From positions 432,019 through 496,018 of the forward strand of contig JAKZMJ010000015.1 in NCBI GenBank assembly GCA_030491005.1: a stretch of 64,000 bases of DNA. The letters are read 5' to 3'. Below, piece after piece: positions 38,089 to 48,615 of the stretch (within the stretch, counting starts at the first letter, position 1; each line of letters opens with the position of its first letter). This stretch comes from Sulfurospirillum sp. Lineage in GTDB: Bacteria > Campylobacterota > Campylobacteria > Campylobacterales > Arcobacteraceae. The position numbers were made by a program, and so were the translations under genes. The notes below the pieces were generated by a model, which saw nothing but the letters and a program-made list of their open reading frames with translations, ran no database searches and was not told the DNA's origin.

Positions 38089-38436
38089 TTAATCTTTCTT
38101 TTTTATTTGCTGAAATAATGATTCTATATGTAATGATTTTTCTAAACTATCATCATTAAGAAAAGTAAAGTTTGGACATTTATACCAACTAGTACTCGAT
38201 AAAATATAGGATTTAATTCTTCCATTTGCTTTATTTAACAAAGAAATGATTTGTTTTTCTTCTTCTTTATCAAAATCAGAACAATCAAAATATACACTAG
38301 CATCGTATTTACCATTTTTACAATTAACATGAGTAATTGCAAGAGAATTAATACGGCTATCATTCAAGGTTGACAATGCCTCAGGAATGATTTGCAATAA
38401 TAATGATTGTGTTCGTTGTAAGTTTATACTTTTCAT
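38089..38436 (-). CDS. rbfA: Ribosome-binding factor A
   Basis: 30S maturation factor with a KH-like fold. The 115-aa protein starts MKSINLQRTQSLLLQIIPEA and has ITHVNCKNGKYDASVYFDC. Its place two bases after infB supports the assignment. Confidence 0.9.
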   Translation of the reverse strand: MKSINLQRTQSLLLQIIPEALSTLNDSRINSLAITHVNCKNGKYDASVYFDCSDFDKEEEKQIISLLNKANGRIKSYILSSTSWYKCPNFTFLNDDSLEKSLHIESLFQQIKKKD

Positions 38437-38438
38437 AT

Positions 38439-41114
38439 TTAGTCGTCTATATGAACTTTTTCTTGAATTTCAATAAATGTTTCAATAAAATCACCAACTT
38501 TTATGTCATTAAATTTTTCAAACATAATACCACATTCATAACCATTAGCTACTTCTTTAACATCATCTTTAAATCTTTTTAATGAAGATATTTTACCTGT
38601 ATATACAATCACACCATCTCTTATAATTCTAGCTAATCCACCTCTTATTACTTTAGCATCTGTAACTAAACAACCAGCAACTGTACCTATTTTTGGTACA
38701 ACAAAAGTATCTCTAACTTCAGCTTGTCCTGTATTTTCTTCTCTTACTTTAGCACTCATAAGTCCAGATATAGAATCTTTAACATCATCTATTAAATCAT
38801 AAATAATCGTATAAGTATTAATAGTAATACCATCTGCCTTAGCTTTACTTTTAACAGCACCTGTTGGTCTTACATTAAAACCTAAGATAATACAACCATC
38901 AGATGCTCCAGCTAAGATTAAATCTGACTCAGTAATTCCACCAACACCAGCATGAAGAACTTTAACTTTTACTTCTTCATTTGCAATTTTTTCTAAACTA
39001 CCTTTGATAGCTTCTAATGAACCACTTACATCTGTTTTTATAATAACAGGCAATTGTTTGATTTTACCCTCAGCAATTAAGCCACTCATTTCTTCTAAAG
39101 TTACTTTTGTAGACTTCGATAATTCTTTTGCACGTGCATGTTCAGCTCTAGTTGTTGCTATATCTTTAGCTTCTTTTTCACTATTTTGAACAACCATAAT
39201 AGAACCAGACATAGGAGGAATATTTAATCCTAACACATTACCAACTTGAGATAAGTTTAATGTTTGAACTTTTTGTCCTTTATCATTGCTTAAAGCTTTT
39301 ACTCTTCCGTACGTTGTATCACAAACGATGTTATCTCCAACACTTAATGTACCATTTTGAACAATAACAGTAGCAACCACTCCTCTTCCTTTTTCAAGTA
39401 AAGATTCAACAACAACTGCTTTTGCTTTTACACTAGGATCTGCTTGAAGTTCTAACATTTCAGATTGAAGTAAAATATTTTCTAATAAATCATCAATTCC
39501 AGCTCCACTAAGTGCTGAAACTCCAATAAACTCTACATCACCACCCCAATCAACAGGTGTCATATCATGTTCTGCCATTTGTGATTTAACCATATCTATA
39601 TTTGCAGATTCTTTATCTATTTTATTAATTGCTACAATTATAGGACATTTACTTGCTTTAGCATGAGCAATTACTTCAATGGTTTGAGGTTTTACTCCAT
39701 CATCAGCGGCTACAACTATAATTATAATATCAGTTATTTGTGCACCTCTAGCTCTCATTGCACTAAAAGCTGCATGTCCTGGAGTATCAATAAATGTTAT
39801 ATCTTTATCATTTTGTTGTATTGTATAAGCAGATATATGTTGTGTAATTCCACCTGCTTCACTAGCACTTACTTTACTTGATCTTATTTTATCTAATAAA
39901 GATGTTTTACCATGATCTACATGTCCCATTATTGTAACAACAGGAGGTCTTGTAATTAGATTTTTTTCATTTATATTTTCTTCTTTGTAATCTTCAATAT
40001 AATTTACTTCTTCTAAAGCATCTTTAACGCTAACTTCAATATCAAATTCTTCACCTAATATTTCCAGTTCATCTTGTTGTAAAAAGTCATTTTTAGTAAC
40101 TAACATACCTAAGCCAAATAAGACAGAAATTACTTCAGAAGCAGATTTACCACAAGCTTGAGCAAATTCATAAACTCTTACATCTTCTGGTATACTTACA
40201 AATTTTATATCTTCAACTTCAATATCTTTTTTAAATCTTTTCCTTCTTTTCTTTCTTTTTAAACCTTGCGGTCTATTTCCAAATGCACTAGGCTTTGAAC
40301 TTCTTGTTTGTTTATTAGTGTTTCTAGGTTTTGTTTCTTCTAATAATTTAGACTTATCAGCTTCAACAATATCCAATAAGAATACTTCTTCTCCTAATAA
40401 AGAATCATAATTACTAGTGTTTTTATTATTAGTAAATTCTTTTTTATTATTTTGTAATGAAATATTTATTATCTTTCCATGCTCATGTACTTTTTGTATT
40501 TGTTTTTTTCTATCTTTTTTAACCTTAGACTTTAGATCTTGATCTAAAGATATATTTTGACTGTTATTTGATTTGAATATTTCACTAAGAGATTTCATCT
40601 GCTTATTCTCTTCGTTTATATTATCAATAACTGGCTTGTTTATAATCTTAGGTTTAAGTTTTTTTACAATTTTTAAACCTCTTTTTTTAGGAATAATCCT
40701 AATAGGAGATTTACTAGGAGTCGTTGGAATATTTACAGCAGGAATACTATTTTTCTTTTCCATAGGTAATTTACTTGAAATAGTATTATTACCCTTATTT
40801 TCTTTTACAGAAACATTTTTTGTTTCAAGTAGCTTCGATATATTTTCTTTAATAGGAATATTTTTTTCTTTATTTTCTATTAGCTCTTCATTTTTATTAA
40901 TTACAGGTTTTTCAACTTTTTCTTTCTTTTTTACTTTAAGTTTGGAACTTTTTCCTGTCATTATATAAGTTGCTATTTCTTCTGCATCTGAAAATGATAC
41001 TTGACTTTGAGCTGATTTTAAGTCCATCCCTAAATCTTTTGCTTTTTTTATTACCTCAGCACTTGACGCACCAGCTTCTTCTGCAATCTCATATACTCTT
41101 ACATTATCTGACAT
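38439..41114 (-). CDS. infB: Translation initiation factor IF-2
   Basis: GTPase that brings initiator tRNA to the 30S subunit. The 891-aa protein has two IF2 N-terminal domains (about 1-55 and 305-360), a long Lys-rich linker, then the GTPase with GHVDHGKTSLLD near residue 397, DTPGHAAF and NKID, and C-terminal EF-Tu-like domains. The start overlaps the ylxR end by 11 bases. Given the unusual start codons in this window (14616, 35165), start selection by IF-2/IF-3 is of interest here. Confidence 0.97.
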   Translation of the reverse strand: MSDNVRVYEIAEEAGASSAEVIKKAKDLGMDLKSAQSQVSFSDAEEIATYIMTGKSSKLKVKKKEKVEKPVINKNEELIENKEKNIPIKENISKLLETKNVSVKENKGNNTISSKLPMEKKNSIPAVNIPTTPSKSPIRIIPKKRGLKIVKKLKPKIINKPVIDNINEENKQMKSLSEIFKSNNSQNISLDQDLKSKVKKDRKKQIQKVHEHGKIINISLQNNKKEFTNNKNTSNYDSLLGEEVFLLDIVEADKSKLLEETKPRNTNKQTRSSKPSAFGNRPQGLKRKKRRKRFKKDIEVEDIKFVSIPEDVRVYEFAQACGKSASEVISVLFGLGMLVTKNDFLQQDELEILGEEFDIEVSVKDALEEVNYIEDYKEENINEKNLITRPPVVTIMGHVDHGKTSLLDKIRSSKVSASEAGGITQHISAYTIQQNDKDITFIDTPGHAAFSAMRARGAQITDIIIIVVAADDGVKPQTIEVIAHAKASKCPIIVAINKIDKESANIDMVKSQMAEHDMTPVDWGGDVEFIGVSALSGAGIDDLLENILLQSEMLELQADPSVKAKAVVVESLLEKGRGVVATVIVQNGTLSVGDNIVCDTTYGRVKALSNDKGQKVQTLNLSQVGNVLGLNIPPMSGSIMVVQNSEKEAKDIATTRAEHARAKELSKSTKVTLEEMSGLIAEGKIKQLPVIIKTDVSGSLEAIKGSLEKIANEEVKVKVLHAGVGGITESDLILAGASDGCIILGFNVRPTGAVKSKAKADGITINTYTIIYDLIDDVKDSISGLMSAKVREENTGQAEVRDTFVVPKIGTVAGCLVTDAKVIRGGLARIIRDGVIVYTGKISSLKRFKDDVKEVANGYECGIMFEKFNDIKVGDFIETFIEIQEKVHIDD

Positions 41115-41382
41115 ATGTTAATATCTCCTTAAGTTCTACTAGATAGTTATCTTTATTCTTGCACTGCTTACAAAGTGCTTTGTTAATTCTTTTTTGATCT
41201 TTTTGTTTAATATCATCTTGATCAATTAAAGCTATACAATTACAACAAATATAGAAACTTCTATTATATCCATCATATAACACAAGTTTTTTATTTTCAC
41301 ATTTTAAACGCAATAAGCTTTTTTGTTCATTACGATTTTTACAAAAAATACACATTCTAATAGTTTTTTTTAAATTAGCCAA
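41104..41382 (-). CDS. ylxR: YlxR-family protein (DUF448)
   Basis: A small 92-aa protein of the YlxR family, nucleoid/RNA-associated in other bacteria, with the N-terminal MCIFCKNRNEQKSLLRL and a second Cys pair CCNC. Placed directly upstream of infB as in many genomes. The four or more cysteines suggest a zinc site. Confidence 0.85.
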   Translation of the reverse strand: MANLKKTIRMCIFCKNRNEQKSLLRLKCENKKLVLYDGYNRSFYICCNCIALIDQDDIKQKDQKRINKALCKQCKNKDNYLVELKEILTYVR

Positions 41383-41416
41383 GAATTATACCTAAAGTTT
41401 TCTTAATTATTATATT

Positions 41417-42298
41417 TTACTTAAAAATACTAAGACCATAATTATCAAAATCACAAGTTATAACTTTAAAGTGATAAAAAGATTTTTTTAATTTTTTTTG
41501 TAATTTATCCAAATTTTCTTCATAACACATTGAAAATATTGTTGAACCAGAACCTGATAAGGTACTCATTAAAGCCCCATTATTCAAAGCTAGTTTTTGA
41601 ACATTAAACAATTCAGGCATTTGTCTCATCCTGTATTGTTGATGTATTTTATCTAAAGATGCAGTTTTAAGCATCTCCCAATTTTCACTCATAAACGCAG
41701 CACTTAATAATGAAGAATGTGAAATATTAAAGACTGCATCTTCTTTAGAATATTTATAAGGCAGTATTTTCCTTGATAAATTTGTCGACATTGAGCGGTT
41801 AGGAATAACCAGTACTGCTTTTAAATGTTTTGGTATTTTTTTATTTATATATTGAACTTCATTATTTTTAACAGTAGACACATTAAACCCACCCATAACA
41901 GCAGGTGTTATATTGTCAGGATGATGTTCGTATGCTAGTGCAAAGTTTAATAGTTTGTCTTTACTAAGTTCAACATCAGCAACACTATATGCACTGGCAA
42001 TTGCTGAAACTATTACAGAAGACGAACTTCCAAGTCCTCTAGTAAGTGGTATTTTATTAAAAAATTCAAATCTAAAGTTTTTTTTATTTTGAGACAAATT
42101 ATGATAAAAATCATTAAAAATAGACATAAACATATGATTGTCTTTAATAGCAGGTATATTTGAACCCTCACCCATTAAAGATACACTATGAAATTTTGCT
42201 GGTTTTATTATGACTTCATTTTTTAGATTTAAAGCTAATCCTAAAGTATCAAAACCTGAACCTAGATTAGCACTGCTTGCTGGCACACATATCTTCAC
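41417..42298 (-). CDS. thrB: Homoserine kinase
   Basis: GHMP-family kinase that phosphorylates homoserine in threonine synthesis. The 293-aa protein starts with VPASSANLGSGFDTLGLAL, has the ATP loop PLTRGLGSSSSVIVSAIA, and GALMSTLSGSGSTIFSM near the C-terminus. It lies between ylxR and the TsaB-like gene. Confidence 0.95.
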   Translation of the reverse strand: MKICVPASSANLGSGFDTLGLALNLKNEVIIKPAKFHSVSLMGEGSNIPAIKDNHMFMSIFNDFYHNLSQNKKNFRFEFFNKIPLTRGLGSSSSVIVSAIASAYSVADVELSKDKLLNFALAYEHHPDNITPAVMGGFNVSTVKNNEVQYINKKIPKHLKAVLVIPNRSMSTNLSRKILPYKYSKEDAVFNISHSSLLSAAFMSENWEMLKTASLDKIHQQYRMRQMPELFNVQKLALNNGALMSTLSGSGSTIFSMCYEENLDKLQKKLKKSFYHFKVITCDFDNYGLSIFK

Positions 42299-42312
42299 TA
42301 TTTTTTTTCCTT

Positions 42313-42765
42313 TTATACTACTGGTAAATTATAAATTGGCAAAGTATTAGATGAAAAATTTATCCTATCTAAAACACTTGGTAATTCAAAGTTGTGTAGT
42401 TTAGTATCTTTTTCTAAAAAATCTACTTTAATACTACCTTTTTTATTAAAAAAATATTTTTTTCCTAATGCTTTAATGGGAGAATTCTGATTAAATAAAA
42501 AACCACTACAAGAATATAGTTCTATATCTTTTACAATACTTAAGGTTTTTAAAAATATATATGATAGCTTTATAGACATATAAGACCCTGGTGTATTAAC
42601 ATAATACATACTAGAAATTTTATAATTTTCAAAAATTATAAAAAAAGTCTTGTCTAAGGTATCAGATACTTTTCCATCTAATTCATAAGTTTTAATAAGC
42701 TGTTTATTTTCATAAATACCTACTAATAAAGGATTTGATATACTAATAAGTAGGACTTCAAACAA
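42313..42765 (-). CDS. tsaB: Short TsaB-like protein
   Basis: A 150-aa protein resembling the N-terminal part of TsaB, the partner needed for the threonylcarbamoyl modification of tRNA position A37. NTPGSYMSIKLSYIFLKTLS aligns with the family's GPGSFTGLRIG-type motif, but several Gly and Arg are replaced and the C-terminal half is short. Campylobacterota often carry such reduced forms. It lies 9 bases after lpxC. Confidence 0.65.
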   Translation of the reverse strand: MFEVLLISISNPLLVGIYENKQLIKTYELDGKVSDTLDKTFFIIFENYKISSMYYVNTPGSYMSIKLSYIFLKTLSIVKDIELYSCSGFLFNQNSPIKALGKKYFFNKKGSIKVDFLEKDTKLHNFELPSVLDRINFSSNTLPIYNLPVV

Positions 42766-42774
42766 AAATGATTC

Positions 42775-43680
42775 TTATACTTCAACTTTAGCATAAGCTA
42801 ATTCAAATACACTAGCTTCATCTTGTGCTTCTTCAAGGTCTATGATTTCATAATTAGCTTCTTTTTCAAAAAGTTTTTTTGTTAATAAATGATTTAGATG
42901 ATGAGAAGCTGCGTGGGCATTATACTCACCTATCATGGTATAACCTAAAAGTGCCATATCTCCAATAGCATCAAGAATTTTATGTCTTACAAATTCATTG
43001 CTATATCTTAAACCATCTGGATTTAATATTTTATTGTCATCTAAAGCAATAACATTATCTAAAGACACACCTTTTGCTAAACCAACACTTTGTAAATATT
43101 GCAAATCATGTAAAAATCCAAAAGTTCTAGCCTTACTAATATTTTCTTTATATTCTAAAATAGAATAATCAAAATGATATTTTTGCTTACCAATAATAGG
43201 ATGTTTAAAATCAATAGAAAAATCGTATATTATTCTACTTGATGGCTTTAAACTAACTTTTTTTCCATCTTTTGTTTCAATAGATACTTTTTGTTTGATT
43301 TTCAATGCTTTTTTTGATTTGTCTAGTTTTTTAATACCAGCTTCTTCAATTAACATACAATAACCAGCAGAGCTTCCATCTAAAGCAGGAATTTCATCAT
43401 TGTTAACAACTATTCTTAAATTATCAATACCATAGGCATACACAGCTGATAAAAGATGCTCTATTGTAGAAATAACTACATCATCTTTTCCTATAACTGT
43501 AGCCATTTTAGTACTCACTACATTTTCAATGCTTAAAGGTATGGTAACACCTTTGTCACTTCTGTAAAAAATTATGCCTGTATTAGAACCCATAGGTTCA
43601 AGTTTCATTTTAATAGGCACACCTTTATGAAGACCTACTCCTACAATGTCTATACTTTTAGCAATTGTTCTTTGTTTCAT
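42775..43680 (-). CDS. lpxC: UDP-3-O-acyl-N-acetylglucosamine deacetylase LpxC
   Basis: Zinc deacetylase for the committed step of lipid A synthesis. The 301-aa protein shows QRTIAKSIDIVGVGLHKG, STIEHLLSAVYAYGIDN, ALDGSSAGY, the zinc-binding RHKILDAIGDMALLG and HAASHHLNH. The start overlaps the M23 peptidase stop by four bases. Confidence 0.97.
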   Translation of the reverse strand: MKQRTIAKSIDIVGVGLHKGVPIKMKLEPMGSNTGIIFYRSDKGVTIPLSIENVVSTKMATVIGKDDVVISTIEHLLSAVYAYGIDNLRIVVNNDEIPALDGSSAGYCMLIEEAGIKKLDKSKKALKIKQKVSIETKDGKKVSLKPSSRIIYDFSIDFKHPIIGKQKYHFDYSILEYKENISKARTFGFLHDLQYLQSVGLAKGVSLDNVIALDDNKILNPDGLRYSNEFVRHKILDAIGDMALLGYTMIGEYNAHAASHHLNHLLTKKLFEKEANYEIIDLEEAQDEASVFELAYAKVEV

Positions 43681-45050
43681 TTTTTTCTCATTATTTTTTT
43701 TGCATCTTTAATAATATCTAAAACTCTTGTCTTAATCCAACTTTTGTCCATCCATTCTATTGGATTTACCTCAATACCTTGAATTAATACACCAAAATGT
43801 AAATGATCTCCAAATACAGCACCACTAGAACCAGTATATGCAATTTTATTTTTTCTTTTTACTTCTTGATTTACTTGTACATCAGACTTACTTAAGTGTG
43901 CATATAAAGTTTGTAAACCTAAACCATGATCGGCAATAATAGTATTACCATAAATTCCTAAATAATCATTATATATAATTTTTGCATCATTTGATATATA
44001 AATTCTTGCTTTTTTTACACTAGCCCAATCCATTCCTAAGTGCCATGCCTCGTCAATCTTTTCTTTTTCATAAAAATAAGAGCGTCTTTGTGCAAAACTT
44101 GCGAAAGTTCTTGATGCACTTAATCTTCTAAAAGCTTTTATATTAAAAGAGTTTATTAAATCTTTTGACATATGTTCAAGACTAATTTGTCTTATAAAAG
44201 ATATATTTTCTTCTCTTAGAACTTTATTAGCTTTTATAAATATATCTTTCTTAGTAGATGGAATTTCATAATTACTTTGTTCTAAAACATTAAGGCTTAT
44301 CGTATTTATAAAATCATTAGAAATATTTATTTTATCTTTTTTAATTTTTAATTTTCTTATGTATAAAGGAATTTTTACTTTTGTAATATTATTTGCTTTA
44401 TCAATTGCTAATAAATTAAATCTTTTAAATTCTTTTTCATCAACAGGCCAAGCAATAAGTGCTATATAATAATTTTCTTTGGAAAAAGGAAATAGCTCAA
44501 ATCTATATTTATTATTAAATGAAATATATTTATCATTTAAGTTTTTATCTTTTACCTCAACGATTACTAAAGCACTACCACCTCTTTTAATATTATACGA
44601 ATTAGTAATAACATTAGCAATAGGAGCTTGTTTGTCAATTTTGATTTTATATTCTTTTTTAAATGTATTTCCTTGTAAAAAATTCCATTTGCTATTATCT
44701 GTAACTTCTATACTTAAAATAATATCATCTACTTTGAATATATTATTAATTCTTGGAGCTTTGATTTCTACAATTAAACTAGTTTGTTTTGTTAAGATTT
44801 TTTTGCTTTCTAGTATTTTTTGACTTTTAGAATCTTTGTATATAATTGTATAAGATTTAATACCACTTTGATCAAAAATAGATAGATTTAAGTTTTCTTT
44901 CATATTCCAATAAGTATAGTTTTTTAAAGTGACTTTTGGAATATTTTTTTCAAACTGTGGTGAAAAAAGCACAAAAATACCAGCAAGAACTACTAGTAGT
45001 ACAAATAATATACTCATTATTTTAGTAAAATTTTTATTTTCTTGTTTCAA
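43677..45050 (-). CDS. M23-family peptidoglycan peptidase
   Basis: A 457-aa membrane-anchored protein (helix at about 10-30) with a long beta-rich middle and a C-terminal LytM/M23 domain. Zinc-binding motifs are visible as HLGMDW (HxxxD) near residue 340 and HLHFG near 420, with H in YAHLS. It is probably a periplasmic endopeptidase acting on cell wall crosslinks, perhaps affecting cell shape. It overlaps the upstream DHH gene by 17 bases and lpxC by four. Confidence 0.88.
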   Translation of the reverse strand: MKQENKNFTKIMSILFVLLVVLAGIFVLFSPQFEKNIPKVTLKNYTYWNMKENLNLSIFDQSGIKSYTIIYKDSKSQKILESKKILTKQTSLIVEIKAPRINNIFKVDDIILSIEVTDNSKWNFLQGNTFKKEYKIKIDKQAPIANVITNSYNIKRGGSALVIVEVKDKNLNDKYISFNNKYRFELFPFSKENYYIALIAWPVDEKEFKRFNLLAIDKANNITKVKIPLYIRKLKIKKDKINISNDFINTISLNVLEQSNYEIPSTKKDIFIKANKVLREENISFIRQISLEHMSKDLINSFNIKAFRRLSASRTFASFAQRRSYFYEKEKIDEAWHLGMDWASVKKARIYISNDAKIIYNDYLGIYGNTIIADHGLGLQTLYAHLSKSDVQVNQEVKRKNKIAYTGSSGAVFGDHLHFGVLIQGIEVNPIEWMDKSWIKTRVLDIIKDAKKIMRKK

Positions 45051-46023
45051 AAATTTCCTTCAGAATTACTTGTTTTGTTTGTTCTAAATCAGATGAGTTT
45101 ATAAGACAACCAGCCGAATGCTTATGTCCTCCTCCTCCAAATATCTCTGCAATTTTTCCAATATCTATATCTTCTTTTGATCTAAAAGACACTCTTATTC
45201 TTTCATCTTGATGTCTTAAATAAAATACAATTTTAACAATAGACATATTAAAAATCATATCTAAAACATCTTCGGTTTCATAAGAATTTGCACCCGTTTG
45301 CTTTATCCACTCATTAGTACAATAAATACTAGCAATATTACCTTCATCATAAAGCTCCAAGCTAGAAAGGATTTTTGGCATAATTCTATATTTTGCTAAA
45401 GAATCTCTTTGCTTAAGATTTTGCGCTACATATGAAGGTTCACATCCACACTTAACTAAAAAATTTATTTTTTCATAAGTAGTTTCATCACATCTTAAAC
45501 TCGTAAATGCTAAAGAATCTTCATAAATTCCTACATACAATGCAATTGCTGTTTGTTTTGTAATATACAAACCATTAAATTTAAAAAAATCATAAAGCAC
45601 TTCAGCACTTGATGCTTTATTCATATCTACTATATTAACAAGTCCAAAGTCATCATTTGACTTATGGTGATCTATATTTATTAAAGGTATATTATTAGGC
45701 AAAGTAAATCCAAATCGTTGTTTACTACCACAATCTACACTAATAGCTAAGTCATAAAATTTTGGGAATTGATCCGTTATTTTATCAAATCTACATAAAA
45801 AATTTAGATTATCAGGTATATTTTTACAAGATATATTAAATACCTTATGTTTGATTTTATTTTCAATCAAATAATTAGACAAGGCTAAAGCACAAGATAT
45901 TGTATCTGCGTCTGGATTAATGTGAGTAATAATTAAAATATATCTTGACTTTTCAATTAAGCTTAAAGCTTTAACGAAAGAAGAAGTATCTGTTTTATTA
46001 TTTAAGATAAAATCTTTTTTCAC
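45034..46023 (-). CDS. DHH/DHHA1 phosphoesterase, NrnA-like
   Basis: A 329-aa enzyme of the DHH family, likely an oligoribonuclease/pAp phosphatase (NrnA type). Motifs: ITHINPDADTISCALAL, SVDCGS, DHHKSNDDFG and the C-terminal GGGGHKHSAGC. AAGGAGATATTT precedes the ATG. First gene of the run leading through M23 and lpxC. Confidence 0.88.
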   Translation of the reverse strand: MKKDFILNNKTDTSSFVKALSLIEKSRYILIITHINPDADTISCALALSNYLIENKIKHKVFNISCKNIPDNLNFLCRFDKITDQFPKFYDLAISVDCGSKQRFGFTLPNNIPLINIDHHKSNDDFGLVNIVDMNKASSAEVLYDFFKFNGLYITKQTAIALYVGIYEDSLAFTSLRCDETTYEKINFLVKCGCEPSYVAQNLKQRDSLAKYRIMPKILSSLELYDEGNIASIYCTNEWIKQTGANSYETEDVLDMIFNMSIVKIVFYLRHQDERIRVSFRSKEDIDIGKIAEIFGGGGHKHSAGCLINSSDLEQTKQVILKEIFETRK

Positions 46024-46085
46024 AAATATCTCCTTATAATTATAAAATGATTATATACAAACAAAAATAATGATAGGTTAATAGC

Positions 46086-46907
46086 TTAGTCAAATTTCAT
46101 GGAAAAGTCTAACCATGTTGCTTGATGAATAATGCTACCAGAACTTAAAGCATCAACACCAGTTTGGGCATATATTCTAACTGTATCTAAATTTATATTT
46201 CCACTAGCTTCTACTAAAATATGAGAATATTTTGTATTTCTGTATTTTATAACTTCTTTTATTTGTTCAGGTTTCATATTATCACACATAATAATATCTG
46301 CCCCTGCACTCATAGCATTTTGTACTTGTGCAAATGTTTCGCATTCTATTTCTATTTTTGTAACCCAAGAAATTCTTTTTCTAGCTTTTTTAATAAAATC
46401 TTCTAAATTATCAATAGTTCTTAAGTGTGTATCTTTAATCATCAAGCAATCATCAAGTCCAAGACGATGATTAATCGCACCACCAACTCTTGAAGCATAT
46501 TTTTCAAACTCTCGAAGTTGTGGTCTAGTTTTTCTAGTATCTAACATCACCACATCTAAGTCTTGTATTTTTTTAACATAAGCATTTGCCATAGTAGCAA
46601 TTCCACTTGCGTGTTGTAATAAATTTAAAAAAGTTCTCTCACTTGACAATAAAATCGATGCTTTTCCCTCTAAGTGGGCGATTATATCACCTTTTTTTAG
46701 AACATCACCATCTTGTTTTAAAAATTTACAATCAAATCTTTCACTTCTTGCTAATACTTTTGCATATTTAATACCTGCTAAAATACCATCATCTTTTGCA
46801 ATTGCTTTTGCTTTAAACCTACCTTTTGGAGCTATATCAAAAAACAAATCCCCCCTACCATTATCTTCTATAATGGCATTTTTAACAAATTTCTTAATAT
46901 TTATCAT
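46086..46907 (-). CDS. nadC: Quinolinate phosphoribosyltransferase
   Basis: Converts quinolinate and PRPP to nicotinate mononucleotide in NAD synthesis. The 273-aa protein has the substrate-binding LDTRKTRPQLREFEKYA, VGGAINHRLGLDD and EIECETFAQ signatures. Its ATG overlaps the nadA stop by four bases. Confidence 0.96.
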   Translation of the reverse strand: MINIKKFVKNAIIEDNGRGDLFFDIAPKGRFKAKAIAKDDGILAGIKYAKVLARSERFDCKFLKQDGDVLKKGDIIAHLEGKASILLSSERTFLNLLQHASGIATMANAYVKKIQDLDVVMLDTRKTRPQLREFEKYASRVGGAINHRLGLDDCLMIKDTHLRTIDNLEDFIKKARKRISWVTKIEIECETFAQVQNAMSAGADIIMCDNMKPEQIKEVIKYRNTKYSHILVEASGNINLDTVRIYAQTGVDALSSGSIIHQATWLDFSMKFD

Positions 46908-47893
46908 ACTTCAAGCATCCTTTCTAATGCGATTTTAGCCCACTTTACAGTGTCTTCATCTATAAAAATCTCTTTTTCTTTATTTATATTATCATCTTTT
47001 ATAGACTTAATAGTTTCATAAAGATTTTCTAAAGTAGTTTCATTCATAGTAGGACATTCTGCTTTTGTTGAACTTAGTATATAAGTATTGTTTTTTCTTA
47101 GTCTATTAACCATATTATATTCTGTTCCAACTGCTATTTTTTGATTTGGATCTAAATCTTTAATATATTTTATTAATTGGGAAGTTGAGCCTACAAAATC
47201 TGCATTATCACAAATAATAGGATCACATTCAGGATGAACTGCTATTAAAATATCTTTATATTTATTTCTATAAAACTCTATATCTTCTAAAGTAAACAGC
47301 TGATGAACTGAACAAAAACCATTAAAACAAATAATATCTGCTTTTGTTATATCTTTTTTATCTCCTAAAACACAAGATTGTAAATTCATTTGTTTAGCAA
47401 AATTTTGTCCCAAACAACGATCTGGTACAAAAAATATTTTTTTATTAGATTTTAAAGCCTTCTTTATAATTTTATAAGCATTTGAAGAAGTACATACAGT
47501 TCCACCCATTTGCCCAACTTTGGCTTTTATGTGAACACTTGAGTTTATATAAGTAATTGGAAATATATCTTCATTTTTTATACCTGCTTCGTTTATTTGC
47601 CTTAATGATTTTTCAAAATATTCAAGATCAATCATCCTAGCCATTGCACAACAAGCAACTTTTGGCATAATTACTCTTTTATTTGGACTTAAGACTTTTA
47701 CACTCTCACCCATAAAACCAACACCACAAAAAACAATAAACTTTGAACTACAACTCTTTGCTCTTTTTGCAAGTTCTAGCGAATCTCCTGTAATATCAGC
47801 TAATTCAAAAACTTCATCTCTTTGATAATAATGAGCTACAATTGTAAGATCTAATTCACTTTTTAATTTTAAAATTTCTTCTTTTAAATTCAC
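46904..47893 (-). CDS. nadA: Quinolinate synthase
   Basis: [4Fe-4S] enzyme that condenses iminoaspartate with dihydroxyacetone phosphate to quinolinate. The 329-aa protein has AHYYQRDEVFELADITGDS, VFCGVGFMGE, the cluster cysteines in CCAMA and CPTMNETTL, and IAVHPECDP. It leads the nadAC operon; nadB is not in the window. Confidence 0.96.
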   Translation of the reverse strand: MNLKEEILKLKSELDLTIVAHYYQRDEVFELADITGDSLELAKRAKSCSSKFIVFCGVGFMGESVKVLSPNKRVIMPKVACCAMARMIDLEYFEKSLRQINEAGIKNEDIFPITYINSSVHIKAKVGQMGGTVCTSSNAYKIIKKALKSNKKIFFVPDRCLGQNFAKQMNLQSCVLGDKKDITKADIICFNGFCSVHQLFTLEDIEFYRNKYKDILIAVHPECDPIICDNADFVGSTSQLIKYIKDLDPNQKIAVGTEYNMVNRLRKNNTYILSSTKAECPTMNETTLENLYETIKSIKDDNINKEKEIFIDEDTVKWAKIALERMLEV

Positions 47894-47981
47894 CTTGAAA
47901 CCTTATTGTAATAAATTAAAAGAAATATAACTAAATTTTAGTTACAATCCATTTAATTTAAAAATATAATTAAGGTATTTT

Positions 47982-48605
47982 ATGGATTATTTGACAAATT
48001 TTAACATTCAATTTTTTGTATTAGCTTATATATTAGGCTCAATTCCTTTTGGACTTCTTTTAGCAAAATTTTTTGCAGGTGTTAATATAAAAGAGCAAGG
48101 AAGTAAATCAATAGGAGCTACAAATGTATTAAGAGTAGTAAAACAAACAAATCCACAACTAGCAAAAAAATTAGGACTAGCAACGATAATCCTAGATGCA
48201 CTAAAAGGTTTACTTGTATTAGTATTTGCTATGTATTTGGATGCAAGTTTATCTACACTTTGGGCAATAGCAGTTTTAAGTGTCTTGGGACATTGTTATT
48301 CTATATTTTTAGGTCTTGAAGGTGGCAAAGGCGTAGCAACTGCTTTAGGCGTCTTTTTAGTTTTACTTCCAATTCCCACACTTGTAGGTATCATAGTATG
48401 GGTATTTTGTGCTAAAGTTTTAAAAGTATCATCTTTAGCTTCCTTACTTGGTTTAAGTAGCCTTGTAATTGCTTCTTTAGTTTTATCTTATGGTTTAGAT
48501 ATAAATAGTAATGCACCTTTATATATCATATCTTTTATAATATTTTATAAGCATATTCCAAATATAATGAAACTTATAAGTGGAAAAGAAGAAAAAGTAA
48601 TATAA
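47982..48605 (+). CDS. plsY: Acyl-phosphate glycerol-3-phosphate acyltransferase PlsY
   Basis: Membrane enzyme that makes lysophosphatidic acid from acyl-phosphate. The 207-aa protein has five or more membrane segments and the conserved LGSIPFGLLLAK, IGATNVLRV and GGKGVATALGVF loops. TTAAGG lies before ATG 47982. folB follows after 10 bases. Confidence 0.96.
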   Translation: MDYLTNFNIQFFVLAYILGSIPFGLLLAKFFAGVNIKEQGSKSIGATNVLRVVKQTNPQLAKKLGLATIILDALKGLLVLVFAMYLDASLSTLWAIAVLSVLGHCYSIFLGLEGGKGVATALGVFLVLLPIPTLVGIIVWVFCAKVLKVSSLASLLGLSSLVIASLVLSYGLDINSNAPLYIISFIIFYKHIPNIMKLISGKEEKVI

Positions 48606-48615
48606 GTAGTTTATT